Positions 33,037-41,183 of a stretch of DNA of 64,000 bases are shown here, piece after piece. Each line of letters opens with the position of its first letter. The first letter of the stretch is position 1. This DNA is from Ferrovibrio terrae_B. Its GTDB lineage: Bacteria > Pseudomonadota > Alphaproteobacteria > Ferrovibrionales > Ferrovibrionaceae. The DNA lies in contig NZ_CALRUC010000008.1 in the NCBI RefSeq assembly GCF_943371255.1, positions 4,850 to 68,849 on the forward strand, written 5' to 3'. The notes under the pieces are model-generated. The model did no database searches. It saw nothing but the letters and a program-made list of their open reading frames with translations, and was not told the DNA's origin. Made by a program: the position numbers and the translations under genes.

Positions 33037-34293
33037 ATGCCCCATGACACGCACCCCGACGTTCTGACCGTCCTCAACTCGCTCGATACCGCGGCATTGC
33101 CGGTTGAGGCCGCACGGGTCCTCCCGGCGGAGGCCTATATGTCACCGGCCTTCCACGAGTTCGAGATGTCGGCCGTTTTCATGCATTCCTGGCTCTGCGT
33201 AGGAAGGGCACAGCAGATTCCAAATCCCGGCGACTATATCGCAGTGACCCTCGCGGATGAGCCGATCCTGGTGGTGCGGGGAAAGGACGAGCAGATCAGG
33301 GCCATGTCGGCCTTGTGCCGCCACCGCGGCCACCCGCTGAAGGAAGACTGTATCGGTAACGCGAGAACCTTCATCTGTCCGTATCACAAGTGGACATATG
33401 GCCTGGCCGGCGAGTTTGTGGGCGCCCCGCATATGGGGAAGACCTGCAATGCCGCCGACCTCAAGAAAGAGGCCGTTCTGCCCCAGCTTCAGGTGGAAAT
33501 CTGGTACGGGTTCATTTTCGTCAACTTCGACCCTCAGGCGAAACCGCTGGCGCCGACCATGAAAAAGCTCGAGCCCTACATGCAGGGCTACGACCTGGAC
33601 AACATGGTGACGGTCGAACCCGAGGTAACATCAAGGCCAATCCAGTGGAACTGGAAGATGCTGCTCGAAAACTACATCGAGCCGTACCATACCGAGTTCG
33701 TCCATCCCATCATTCATGATTTCGCGCCCAGCACCGGTGTCGAGTTCTCTCCCTGGCTTGGAGACGATGATAACGTCATCGTCCGGTATGTGCCTTTTCT
33801 CGAAAACGATGGCGGACTGACCGATAAGGGATGGGCCGCACCTGCGTCCTTTCCAGTCATTCCCACGCTCAGTGAAAAACAGCGGCATCGGGTCGGCTTC
33901 GGCATGGTGCCGCCGAACATGAACATCATCTTCACACCCGACATGCTTTGCTACGGCCTGGTATTCCCGCAGGGCCCGACCAGCCTGAAGGTCGGCGGCG
34001 GCCTGTTTACGGCAGGCGGCTGGTGCGTTCCCAAATCGACCGCGGCGCTTCCCGATTTCCATGCAAGGGCGGCGCGACTGATGGAGGGCTCCCGTCAACT
34101 CGGAGAACAGGACACCGCGATAAATCTTGCGATGCAGAGGGCCAAGTATTCCCGATTCGCGCCGCGGGGCCGGTTCAGTTACCTCGAAGAGACGCTCAGC
34201 CAGTTCAACCGTTGGCTTGCTGTCCGTTATCGGGCGGAGGGTGCGCGTCGTGGCATCATGGCGGGGGAAGCCGCCCGCGAAGTGGCCGAGTAG
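33037..34293 (+). CDS. Rieske non-haem iron oxygenase, alpha subunit
   Basis: A 418-aa terminal oxygenase. The Rieske [2Fe-2S] ligands are in CRHRGHP and CPYHKW (about residues 90-115). The mononuclear iron site is ENYIEPYHTEFVH with His218 and His223. The acid that bridges the two metal sites is Glu215, not the usual Asp. Glu at this place is known for quaternary-amine oxygenases such as CntA. The start is the ATG after ACAGGTG; an ATG overlapping the upstream stop (33022) is possible. No ferredoxin or reductase gene is nearby, so electrons must come from elsewhere. Confidence 0.92.
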   Translation: MPHDTHPDVLTVLNSLDTAALPVEAARVLPAEAYMSPAFHEFEMSAVFMHSWLCVGRAQQIPNPGDYIAVTLADEPILVVRGKDEQIRAMSALCRHRGHPLKEDCIGNARTFICPYHKWTYGLAGEFVGAPHMGKTCNAADLKKEAVLPQLQVEIWYGFIFVNFDPQAKPLAPTMKKLEPYMQGYDLDNMVTVEPEVTSRPIQWNWKMLLENYIEPYHTEFVHPIIHDFAPSTGVEFSPWLGDDDNVIVRYVPFLENDGGLTDKGWAAPASFPVIPTLSEKQRHRVGFGMVPPNMNIIFTPDMLCYGLVFPQGPTSLKVGGGLFTAGGWCVPKSTAALPDFHARAARLMEGSRQLGEQDTAINLAMQRAKYSRFAPRGRFSYLEETLSQFNRWLAVRYRAEGARRGIMAGEAAREVAE

Positions 34294-34296
34294 CTC

Positions 34297-35550
34297 ATGG
34301 GTCTCAGCGCTGAAGAGGTCGGAGCGTTCATCCCGCATGGCCGGTTCGAGGTGTCCGGACTGGGCGCTGGGAATCTGGTTGGCCTGCGCTTCGCGGTCAA
34401 AGACTTCATCGATATCCAGGGGCACGTGACTGGCGCGGGCAACCCGCGTTGGCTGGAGACTCATGCTCCTGCGGTAGCGACAGCGCCGTGTGTTCAAAAG
34501 CTGCTCGACGCGGGCGCGACCATGATCGGCAAGACGATCACGGATGAACTGGCCTACAGCATCAACGGCGACAATTACCATTATGGTACGCCTCTGAATG
34601 CAGCCGCGCCCGGACGGGTGCCGGGTGGCTCCTCCAGCGGGTCGGCGGCAGCCGTGGCGGCTGAACTGTGTGACTTCGCGCTTGGGACGGATACTGGCGG
34701 CTCCGTCAGGATACCGGCCAGCTATTGCGGTCTTTACGGCATCCGAACCACGCACGGAATCCTTCCCATGGAAGGGGTGGTTCCGTTCATGCCCAGCCTG
34801 GATACCATCGGCTGGTTCGCGCGCGATGCGGAGCTCTTTGCCCAAGTTGGTGACATCCTGCTTCCCAAATCAAACGAAGGCAACCAGCAGTTCCGGCGAG
34901 TCCTCAACCTGACGGACATCGAGAACGAGCTTGATCCAGCGGTCATGTCGGCCCTTAGACCTGCCATCAACCGGATCTCGGATCAGTACGAGACGGTAGA
35001 AAACGCCACTCTCTCGCAGACGGGTCTGGAGGCATGGCGGCAGGTATTCCGCCGCCTCTCGGCATCCGAGGTCTGGTCTGTCCATGGCGAGTGGATCGAG
35101 GCGGCTAGGCCGGTTTTTGGTCCTGCCATTGCTGAGCGTTTCGCCTATGCCAAAGAGGTCTCGGCAGAGGACGTCTCGCGGGACGTAGCCCTAAGGACCA
35201 GGATTGGCGAGAGGCTCCGGGAATTGCTTCCGCCGGATACGATCATCTGCCTTCCAACTGCACCCGGTCCAGCGCCTTTGCGCTCGGCCTCCGGTGACGA
35301 GGTGGAGCAGTTCCGACAGCACGCCCAGAGGCTGACCTGCATCGCGGGACTGGCCGGGCTTCCGCAAGTCACGATGCCCCTCGCGGTATTCGATGGAGCC
35401 CCAATCGGCCTGTCACTGATCGGCCCACCTGGTTCCGACCGGCGGCTCCTTGCCGAATGCGTAGCCCATTCCGCTCGCTGGTCGTCCGAAGAGACGGCGC
35501 TCAAAAAAACAACAGATTCTAACCAGACAACTCTTGGAGGCATGACATGA
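34297..35550 (+). CDS. Amidase signature family enzyme (short form)
   Basis: A 417-aa amidase-signature enzyme. Lys is in FAVKDFIDIQG, cis-Ser in PGGSSSGSAAAVAAE and the nucleophile in TDTGGSVRIPASYCG. It is shorter than the two module-B amidases, like the plant AMI1-type group. It starts 3 bp after the Rieske stop and its own stop overlaps the BMP receptor start. It may hydrolyse an amide made by, or before, the Rieske step. Confidence 0.92.
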   Translation: MGLSAEEVGAFIPHGRFEVSGLGAGNLVGLRFAVKDFIDIQGHVTGAGNPRWLETHAPAVATAPCVQKLLDAGATMIGKTITDELAYSINGDNYHYGTPLNAAAPGRVPGGSSSGSAAAVAAELCDFALGTDTGGSVRIPASYCGLYGIRTTHGILPMEGVVPFMPSLDTIGWFARDAELFAQVGDILLPKSNEGNQQFRRVLNLTDIENELDPAVMSALRPAINRISDQYETVENATLSQTGLEAWRQVFRRLSASEVWSVHGEWIEAARPVFGPAIAERFAYAKEVSAEDVSRDVALRTRIGERLRELLPPDTIICLPTAPGPAPLRSASGDEVEQFRQHAQRLTCIAGLAGLPQVTMPLAVFDGAPIGLSLIGPPGSDRRLLAECVAHSARWSSEETALKKTTDSNQTTLGGMT

Positions 35551-36512
35551 CAATGACGAGAACAATTTTGGGGGCGGTCGCAGCTGTGGCTCTCTCTGTC
35601 GCAAATGTTGCGGTTGCACAGGACGTGACCGTCGGTATCCTCGTGCCAGGTTCGCAGACCGACAAAGGCTTTATGCAGTCTGCCTACATGGGCGCCAAGA
35701 AGGTCGAGGAAACCTACGGCACCAAGGGCAAGATTCAGATCATCGAGAATATCAACTATGCGGATATGGAGCAGGCCCTGACACAGCTTGCCACCAACAA
35801 CAAATTTGTTGTCGCGGTCAGCGGCGCCTCGCAGGCGGCAATGATCAAGGTGTCGAAGCGCTTCCCGGACGTGAAATTTGCTTTGGTCGGCGGCGCCAAG
35901 ATCGTTGAGGCCACGAACATGTCGCAGTACGACATGCGTCAGGCGGAAATCAATTACATCTCCGGCGCAGTCGCGGCGATGTCGAGCAAGACCGGTACCA
36001 TAAGCTTCATCGCAGGCCTGGAAATCCCCGGCGTGGTGAATGCCAGCAAGGAATTCGAGAAAGGTGCGAAATACGTCAGGCCCGACATTAAGACGATCGC
36101 CGTCTTCACTGGTAGCTTTGACGACGTTGCCAAAGCGAAGGAGGCTACCCTTGCGACGATTGCCCAGGGCGCCGATGTTCATGTGCATGTGCTCAACAAG
36201 GGACTTCCTGGTCTCGAACAGGCGGCCCGTGAGAAGAGCACATCCGTCATCGGCGGTCCGCTTCCGAATTGCGGAGCAGATCCCCTCTACATCGCCTATT
36301 CCCGGACCGGCGTCGGCTATCTGATCCAGCAGGCGGTCAAGGCAAACGCCGAAGGTAGCTGGAAGCCCGGTTCGCACGGCTTCGGCCTGAAGGCCGGACC
36401 GGATGCGAGCGATATGGTTCTGTGCGGCACTCCTAAGCCGGACGTCGCCAAAAAGGTCGAAGAGCTCAAGAAGGCTATCATCTCCGGCCAGATTACGACG
36501 CTGGACGGCTAG
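35547..36512 (+). CDS. BMP-family (PnrA-like) ABC substrate-binding protein
   Basis: A 321-aa basic-membrane-protein-type receptor. The signal peptide is about residues 1-24 with Ala-type cleavage (VAVAQD) and no lipobox Cys, so it is soluble in the periplasm. GILVPGSQTDKGFMQSAY is the family start. GGAGG lies 7 nt before the ATG. Known members bind nucleosides or other nitrogen heterocycles, which fits the amidase, hydrolase and oxygenase upstream. Confidence 0.92.
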   Translation: MTMTRTILGAVAAVALSVANVAVAQDVTVGILVPGSQTDKGFMQSAYMGAKKVEETYGTKGKIQIIENINYADMEQALTQLATNNKFVVAVSGASQAAMIKVSKRFPDVKFALVGGAKIVEATNMSQYDMRQAEINYISGAVAAMSSKTGTISFIAGLEIPGVVNASKEFEKGAKYVRPDIKTIAVFTGSFDDVAKAKEATLATIAQGADVHVHVLNKGLPGLEQAAREKSTSVIGGPLPNCGADPLYIAYSRTGVGYLIQQAVKANAEGSWKPGSHGFGLKAGPDASDMVLCGTPKPDVAKKVEELKKAIISGQITTLDG

Positions 36513-36516
36513 TCCC

Positions 36517-38100
36517 ATGCTGGCGGTGGCGATGCAGTCTGACGTTCCAGTTAGCGGAGTGCACGCCGCCGCCCCTATCCTGCGTGTGGCTGGGATCAGC
36601 AAGCGCTTCGGCACCCTCCAGGCGTTGCAGGACGTCAGCCTCGACCTGCAAATGGGAGATATTCACTGCCTTCTCGGGGAGAACGGGGCCGGGAAATCGA
36701 CGCTGTGCAATGTCGTATTCGGCCTGGTTCAAGCCGATAGTGGCGATTTGCATCTGAATGGTATGAAGTTCAGTCCTTCAGGCCCGTCGGATGCCTTGCA
36801 ATCCGGCATTGCGATGGTGCATCAGCATTTCAGCCTAATTCCAGAGCTCACAATTGTTGAAAACCTGTGTCTGTCGAAGCGTTTCAAGCGGTTCGACCGA
36901 AAGGCGGAGCTGGTCAGGCTGCAAAGTATCGCAGCCAGATACAGCATCGATCTGGAGGAAGACGCACTCGTCTCGAATCTCTCAGTCGGACAGCGACAGC
37001 GGATTGAGATCCTGAAATGCCTCATTCATGACCCGAAGGTCGTGGTTCTGGACGAACCGACTGCGGTGTTGCCGCCAGCCGAGATTTCCAGTCTGCTACA
37101 GCTTATCGAAAGCATGGCGGCGACAGGCAAAAGCATTCTGCTGGTGACGCACAAACTGGCTGAGATCGAGCAGGTCGCGCGCAAGATTACGGTTCTCCGG
37201 CGGGGAAAGGTGACATTCCACTCCACCGGGGGGCGCATCGGGCGCCAGGAACTGACCGAGGCCATCATCGGGCCGGGCGCAGCGCAAAGCATTCAGACTG
37301 TGCCAAAGCAAACACGGCCGCAGCCAGGTCTCGTCGCAGAGGCCAGAGGCGATTTTGCCTTGATGCTGGATGGCATCTCGGTAACGGGCGAGGACGGAAC
37401 CAGAAAGGTCGACGGGGTTACCATACTGGTGCGCCCGGGTGAGGTCGTCGGGATTGCCGGGGTTGAAGGAAACGGCCAGACGGAGCTGGGTCTTGCTCTC
37501 TCCGGACTTTTGAGTTTCTCGGGTGGCAGGTACTTTGCGGGAGGGCGAGAGCTCACGGCTGTCACGGCGGGGCAGATTTCGGAAGCTGGTGTCGCCATCA
37601 TTCCGGAAGATCGGCATGCGGTTGGCGGCATTCTTGACCTGTCGGTGGCGGAAAACCTCTTTCTCGGTCAGTTGCATCGGTTCTGTCGGGGGCCATTCCT
37701 GAACCGCGCCACCATGAATCGGGCGGCTGAGGAGCTTATCGAGCGTTTCGATATTCGATGCAGCGGACCCAGTGCAACGTTCTCCAGTCTGTCTGGCGGA
37801 AACCAACAGAAGGTCATACTCGCCCGCGAGCTCACCTTGTACGCGAATACGGCTGTCATCGCCTCGCAGCCGACGCGGGGGCTCGATATCGGTGCATCGA
37901 TGGCGACCTACGGCCATATCGCGGACGCCGCCTCGAAAGGGCGGGGCGTCCTGGTCATATCCAGTGAGCTCGAAGACCTCCTTGCGTACTGTGATCGCCT
38001 CTTTGTGATGTATCGCGGCAAGATCGTCGGAGAGATGCCGAGGTCAGTGTTCAACCGAACTGAAATAGGCGCCCTGATGTCCGGACACGGTGTCCAATGA
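36517..38100 (+). CDS. ABC transporter ATPase with two fused nucleotide-binding domains
   Basis: A 527-aa ATPase with two ABC domains, as in sugar and BMP/nucleoside importers. Domain 1: Walker A GENGAGKST, LSVGQRQRIEI, DEPTAVLPP. Domain 2: a degenerate Walker A (GVEGNGQTE) and LSGGNQQKVILAREL with SQPTRGLDIG. The second domain's altered Walker A is normal for this group. The start is the ATG 5 bp after the receptor stop; a longer frame runs into the receptor. Confidence 0.94.
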   Translation: MLAVAMQSDVPVSGVHAAAPILRVAGISKRFGTLQALQDVSLDLQMGDIHCLLGENGAGKSTLCNVVFGLVQADSGDLHLNGMKFSPSGPSDALQSGIAMVHQHFSLIPELTIVENLCLSKRFKRFDRKAELVRLQSIAARYSIDLEEDALVSNLSVGQRQRIEILKCLIHDPKVVVLDEPTAVLPPAEISSLLQLIESMAATGKSILLVTHKLAEIEQVARKITVLRRGKVTFHSTGGRIGRQELTEAIIGPGAAQSIQTVPKQTRPQPGLVAEARGDFALMLDGISVTGEDGTRKVDGVTILVRPGEVVGIAGVEGNGQTELGLALSGLLSFSGGRYFAGGRELTAVTAGQISEAGVAIIPEDRHAVGGILDLSVAENLFLGQLHRFCRGPFLNRATMNRAAEELIERFDIRCSGPSATFSSLSGGNQQKVILARELTLYANTAVIASQPTRGLDIGASMATYGHIADAASKGRGVLVISSELEDLLAYCDRLFVMYRGKIVGEMPRSVFNRTEIGALMSGHGVQ

Positions 38101-39149
38101 GGTGGGATATCCGAAGCATGGCTAGCGCAGCTGTTCCGTCAGTTCTGGCACTGGCGGCGGCCATCTCTATAGGCGGCTTACTCATCGTCATTATGGCGCC
38201 GTCTTCACCGGTTGCATTCAGCGCATTTGTGCAAGGAGCGTTCGGAAGCAAATACGCTATTGGCGCCTCATTGAACCGTGCGACGGTCCTGGCCTTGGTC
38301 GGACTGGGGTTTATCTATGCCTTTCGGGCCAACCTGACAAATATTGGGGGCGAAGGCCAGATTGCGATGGGAGGTATGGCTGCTGCCGCCGTTGCACTGA
38401 AAACCGGTGTCGGTTCGCTTCCATTCGGACTTGCTATCCTCATTCCAGCCGGAGTCGGGGCTTTGGCTGGAGGAGCCTGGGCCATGCTGGCGGGCTGGCT
38501 CAAGGTGAGGCGCGGCACCAATGAGGTCATCAGCACGCTGCTGCTCTCATTCATCGCTTTATGGCTGGTCTACTGGGCAGTCCATAGCGACGGCTTGCTG
38601 CGCCAGCCTAGAACTGACTCCACCTCGCTGCCGGAGTCTGTCGATGTGCCTGTGGCGAGCATGTTGCCAATGATATCGGCGCCGACCCATATCGGCGTGC
38701 TGATTGCTCTCCTGATCGGGTTTGGTATGTATCTGACCCTCATGCATACCCCCGTGGGGCTGCGTCTGCAGGCCACAGGCTACAATCCTTTGGCGGCTCG
38801 CCGCGCAGGCCTGAACATCACGCGCATGGTCCTGGGGACGCTCTTTGTCAGCGGCGCATGTGCGGGCCTTGCGGGCGCATTCATGATCCTGGGCGAGCAA
38901 TATAATCTGAAGGCGGGATTTTCCTCGGGCTACGGCATCGACGGACTGGTTGTTGGTCTTCTGGCCCGCGGCTCTGTGGGAGGCGTTATCCTGTTTGCGC
39001 TTCTGTTCGGATTCCTTCGTTCCGGCGGTATCGGGATGGAAATCGCGGCCGGTGTGCCGTCCGCCGTCGTCCTGGTTATGCAGGGGCTGATCATCATCGT
39101 CATCGCGGGCCTCGAGCTTGCCACCGGAAGCCGCAGGCACGCGATATGA
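38097..39149 (+). CDS. ABC transporter permease (BMP/nucleoside type)
   Basis: A 350-aa permease with about eight to ten hydrophobic segments and the family block VRRGTNEVISTLLLSFIALW near residue 138. Its start overlaps the ATPase stop, and its stop overlaps the next permease start. Third position usage looks less GC-rich than in module B, hinting at a different origin. Confidence 0.93.
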   Translation: MRWDIRSMASAAVPSVLALAAAISIGGLLIVIMAPSSPVAFSAFVQGAFGSKYAIGASLNRATVLALVGLGFIYAFRANLTNIGGEGQIAMGGMAAAAVALKTGVGSLPFGLAILIPAGVGALAGGAWAMLAGWLKVRRGTNEVISTLLLSFIALWLVYWAVHSDGLLRQPRTDSTSLPESVDVPVASMLPMISAPTHIGVLIALLIGFGMYLTLMHTPVGLRLQATGYNPLAARRAGLNITRMVLGTLFVSGACAGLAGAFMILGEQYNLKAGFSSGYGIDGLVVGLLARGSVGGVILFALLFGFLRSGGIGMEIAAGVPSAVVLVMQGLIIIVIAGLELATGSRRHAI

Positions 39150-40069
39150 CTGCTGAGTTGCTCGCCATATTCATCGCATCGAGCATCCGTCTGGCCGCTC
39201 CGCTCATATTTGCGGCGGTCGGAGAACTTGTCAGCGAGCGGGCCGGGGTTCTGAACCTTAGCCTTGAGGGAATGATGCTGGCGGCAGCATTCGGCGGCGC
39301 ACTGGGTGCATTTGTCACCGGGTCACCATGGGTAGGCCTGCTGACGGGTGTACTGTTTGCGGTGGTGGTTTCGGCGGTTCAGGCCGTCTTCAGTGTGAGT
39401 CTCAGGGCGAATCAGATAGTTGTCGGCATCGGTATCAACATAGTCGTGCTTGGGGCCACAACGGTCGCATCTCGGGGCATCTTTGGGCGCGATCCGGGCT
39501 TCTCAATTGAGGGTTTCGGCAAGCTGAATTTCGAGCCACTTTCGAACCTTCCAATACTTGGAACAGCACTTTTCCAGCAGACAGGCCTTGTTTACCTTGC
39601 TCCAGTTCTCGCTTTACTGGTCTGGTGGCTGTTGTATCGGTCAACTGCGGGGATAGCTATTCGAGCGGCGGGAGACGAGCCTAAGGCGGCCGACAAAAGT
39701 GGGGTTGCGGTGCCCCGCATTCGCTGGCTGGCAATTCTGTTTACTGGCATCCTCGCTGGTTTCGGTGGAGCGATCTATTCAATCGCCGACATCCACTCAT
39801 TCACCGAGAACATGACGGGCGGCGTGGGGTATCTCGCCATAGCAGCGGTCATCTTCGGCCGTTGGCGGGTGTTGGGCACATTCGTGGCGTGCCTGGTATT
39901 CGGGGCGGCGACCTCACTGCAGTTCCAGTTGCCGGCCATGGGCATTGCACTCGTGCCTGTCGCACTGCTCGTTATGCTTCCCTACGCCTTGGCTCTGCTG
40001 GCTGTATCGGGACTGGTTGGTCGGCAATCGCCACCGCGCGCGCTTACGATCCCGTTCTTCCGGCGCTGA
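39146..40069 (+). CDS. ABC transporter permease (BMP/nucleoside type)
   Basis: A 307-aa second permease. The N-terminal block (GELVSERAGVLNLSLEGMMLAAA) and GIGINIVVLGATTVASR are characteristic of the partner permease in BMP-type importers. It completes the importer and ends module C; no terminator is obvious after it. Confidence 0.93.
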   Translation: MTAELLAIFIASSIRLAAPLIFAAVGELVSERAGVLNLSLEGMMLAAAFGGALGAFVTGSPWVGLLTGVLFAVVVSAVQAVFSVSLRANQIVVGIGINIVVLGATTVASRGIFGRDPGFSIEGFGKLNFEPLSNLPILGTALFQQTGLVYLAPVLALLVWWLLYRSTAGIAIRAAGDEPKAADKSGVAVPRIRWLAILFTGILAGFGGAIYSIADIHSFTENMTGGVGYLAIAAVIFGRWRVLGTFVACLVFGAATSLQFQLPAMGIALVPVALLVMLPYALALLAVSGLVGRQSPPRALTIPFFRR

Positions 40070-40217
40070 TTTGTTGGAGCTGCACGGCTAGGCTCATTGC
40101 CCCTCACATACCTTAATCCACTGTTACCACCGCAGCTTGGCGCGGGACTGGCCATTTCTACGATTTCGATTGTTGCCATGGGACATTTCAACTGCGTTTT
40201 TGCCTGCAGGATTCCAA

Positions 40218-40240
40218 ATTGTCCCCCGAGAATATTTTTC
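40218..40240 (+). repeat. Degenerate junction motif C
   Basis: ATTGTCCC followed by CCGAGAATATTTTTC. It shares the ATTGTCCC head with motifs B, D and the island end, and the CGA-AAT-TTTT tail with motifs A and B. Same orientation. Confidence 0.5.
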
Positions 40241-40288
40241 ACGAAGCAGTAAGGTGACCAGCCACAGGCCGGCAGCTCAGCACCGAAG

Positions 40289-40342
40289 CCATAGTTCTCA
40301 TAACCTGATGGTTCGTAGGTTCAAATCCCATTCCCGCAGCCA
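40289..40342 (+). pseudogene. tRNA-fMet-like 3' fragment (CAT anticodon)
   Basis: The segment carries CTCATAAC (anticodon loop with CAT), GGTTCAAATCCC (T arm) and CCCGCAGCCA (acceptor 3' strand with CCA), in the order and spacing of the 3' half of an initiator tRNA. The anticodon and T stems do not pair properly and the 5' half is missing. It is probably a scar of integration into a tRNA-Met gene or a fragment carried by a mobile element. Confidence 0.65.
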
Positions 40343-40348
40343 AATCAA

Positions 40349-40381
40349 AACCCCGCCAGGTTTGCCTGTGCGGTTTTTTTG
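40349..40381 (+). terminator. Rho-independent terminator after the tRNA relic
   Basis: CCGCCAGG-TTTG-CCTGTGCGG, a stem with a small mismatch, is followed by a run of T's. The position, directly after the CCA of the tRNA fragment, is typical of tRNA genes and suggests the two were captured together. Confidence 0.7.
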
Positions 40382-40594
40382 TTTATTCAAGTCATCTCGT
40401 GGAGGCCGTGTGCAAAGCGCCCCACCGGCCGCAATCGGAAGCAGGATTCCGTCCCTATCTTTTTCAGCGGCCGGGCCCGAACATTCGGCGCAGCCGAAGG
40501 AAGAGGCCGATGGTTGGCATTCAGGGAGTGAGGTTCGGGGCGTGCTGGCTGAAAGTGCCCGGGCGCGAGTACTGAGAAGTGCTTGCATTTAAAA

Positions 40595-40608
40595 CAAACG
40601 TTCGTTAG
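40595..40608. promoter_or_regulatory. TetR operator 1 (TRAP permease promoter)
   Basis: CAAACG-TT-CGTTAG, fitting CNAACR-NN-YRTTNG. It lies 33 bp before the DctQ start and overlaps a TAGTATATA -10-like stretch. Confidence 0.75.
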
Positions 40609-40640
40609 TATATACACGGCTTTGTTGCCGGGGAGGGATA

Positions 40641-41144
40641 ATGGAAAACCGAGTAAGGCACGGCCTTTCATGGCTTTTTCGGATCGAGGTCTTCGTTGCC
40701 TGCACGTCGCTGATGCTCGTTGTCATTGCGCTGTTGGCGGATGTTGTCGCGCGCGAAATCGGGGGCAACGGCATTTTCGGTGCCCAGCGTTTCGCGGTCT
40801 TCGCAAATTCGGTCGGCGGTCTCCTCGGCTTTGCGATCGTCGTGCATACCGGCGGGCATCTGCGAGTGGGCGTGGTCGACAAGCTCATCCCTGAGAAATG
40901 GGAACCGCTGGTCATCCGCTTCTGCGATTTTCTCTCCGCCTCGCTCTGCATTTTGCTGGGTTACCTCGCGCTCGTCTTCGTGCGGAGTACCTATGATCTT
41001 GGCGATACCGAACCGGTATTCGACATCAAGATCTGGCCCATCCAGATAGTGCTTCCCTATCTCTTCGGCGTTTCGGCGCTCCGGTACCTGTGTTACGCGG
41101 CGTTTCCTGCGGTTCGTCCCGAAGACAAAGAAATCGAGCAATAG
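40641..41144 (+). CDS. TRAP transporter small permease (DctQ type)
   Basis: A 167-aa membrane protein with four hydrophobic segments and the DctQ-type ADVVAREIGG block near residue 34. GGGGAGGG lies just before the ATG. The receptor of this TRAP system is probably the one encoded at 43304 on the opposite strand; both promoters carry the same TetR site. Confidence 0.9.
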   Translation: MENRVRHGLSWLFRIEVFVACTSLMLVVIALLADVVAREIGGNGIFGAQRFAVFANSVGGLLGFAIVVHTGGHLRVGVVDKLIPEKWEPLVIRFCDFLSASLCILLGYLALVFVRSTYDLGDTEPVFDIKIWPIQIVLPYLFGVSALRYLCYAAFPAVRPEDKEIEQ

Positions 41145-41183
41145 CGAGCTCTTCCGGCTCACCAACAAACGCGGGGGCGTAGC

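Larger units (their letters stand above)
40070..40640. other. Gene-free gap between modules C and D
   Basis: A 571-bp stretch containing junction motif C (40218-40240), a tRNA-fMet-like fragment (40289-40342), its terminator (40349-40381) and TetR operator 1 (40595-40608). Short frames here have no recognisable product. Confidence 0.65.
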
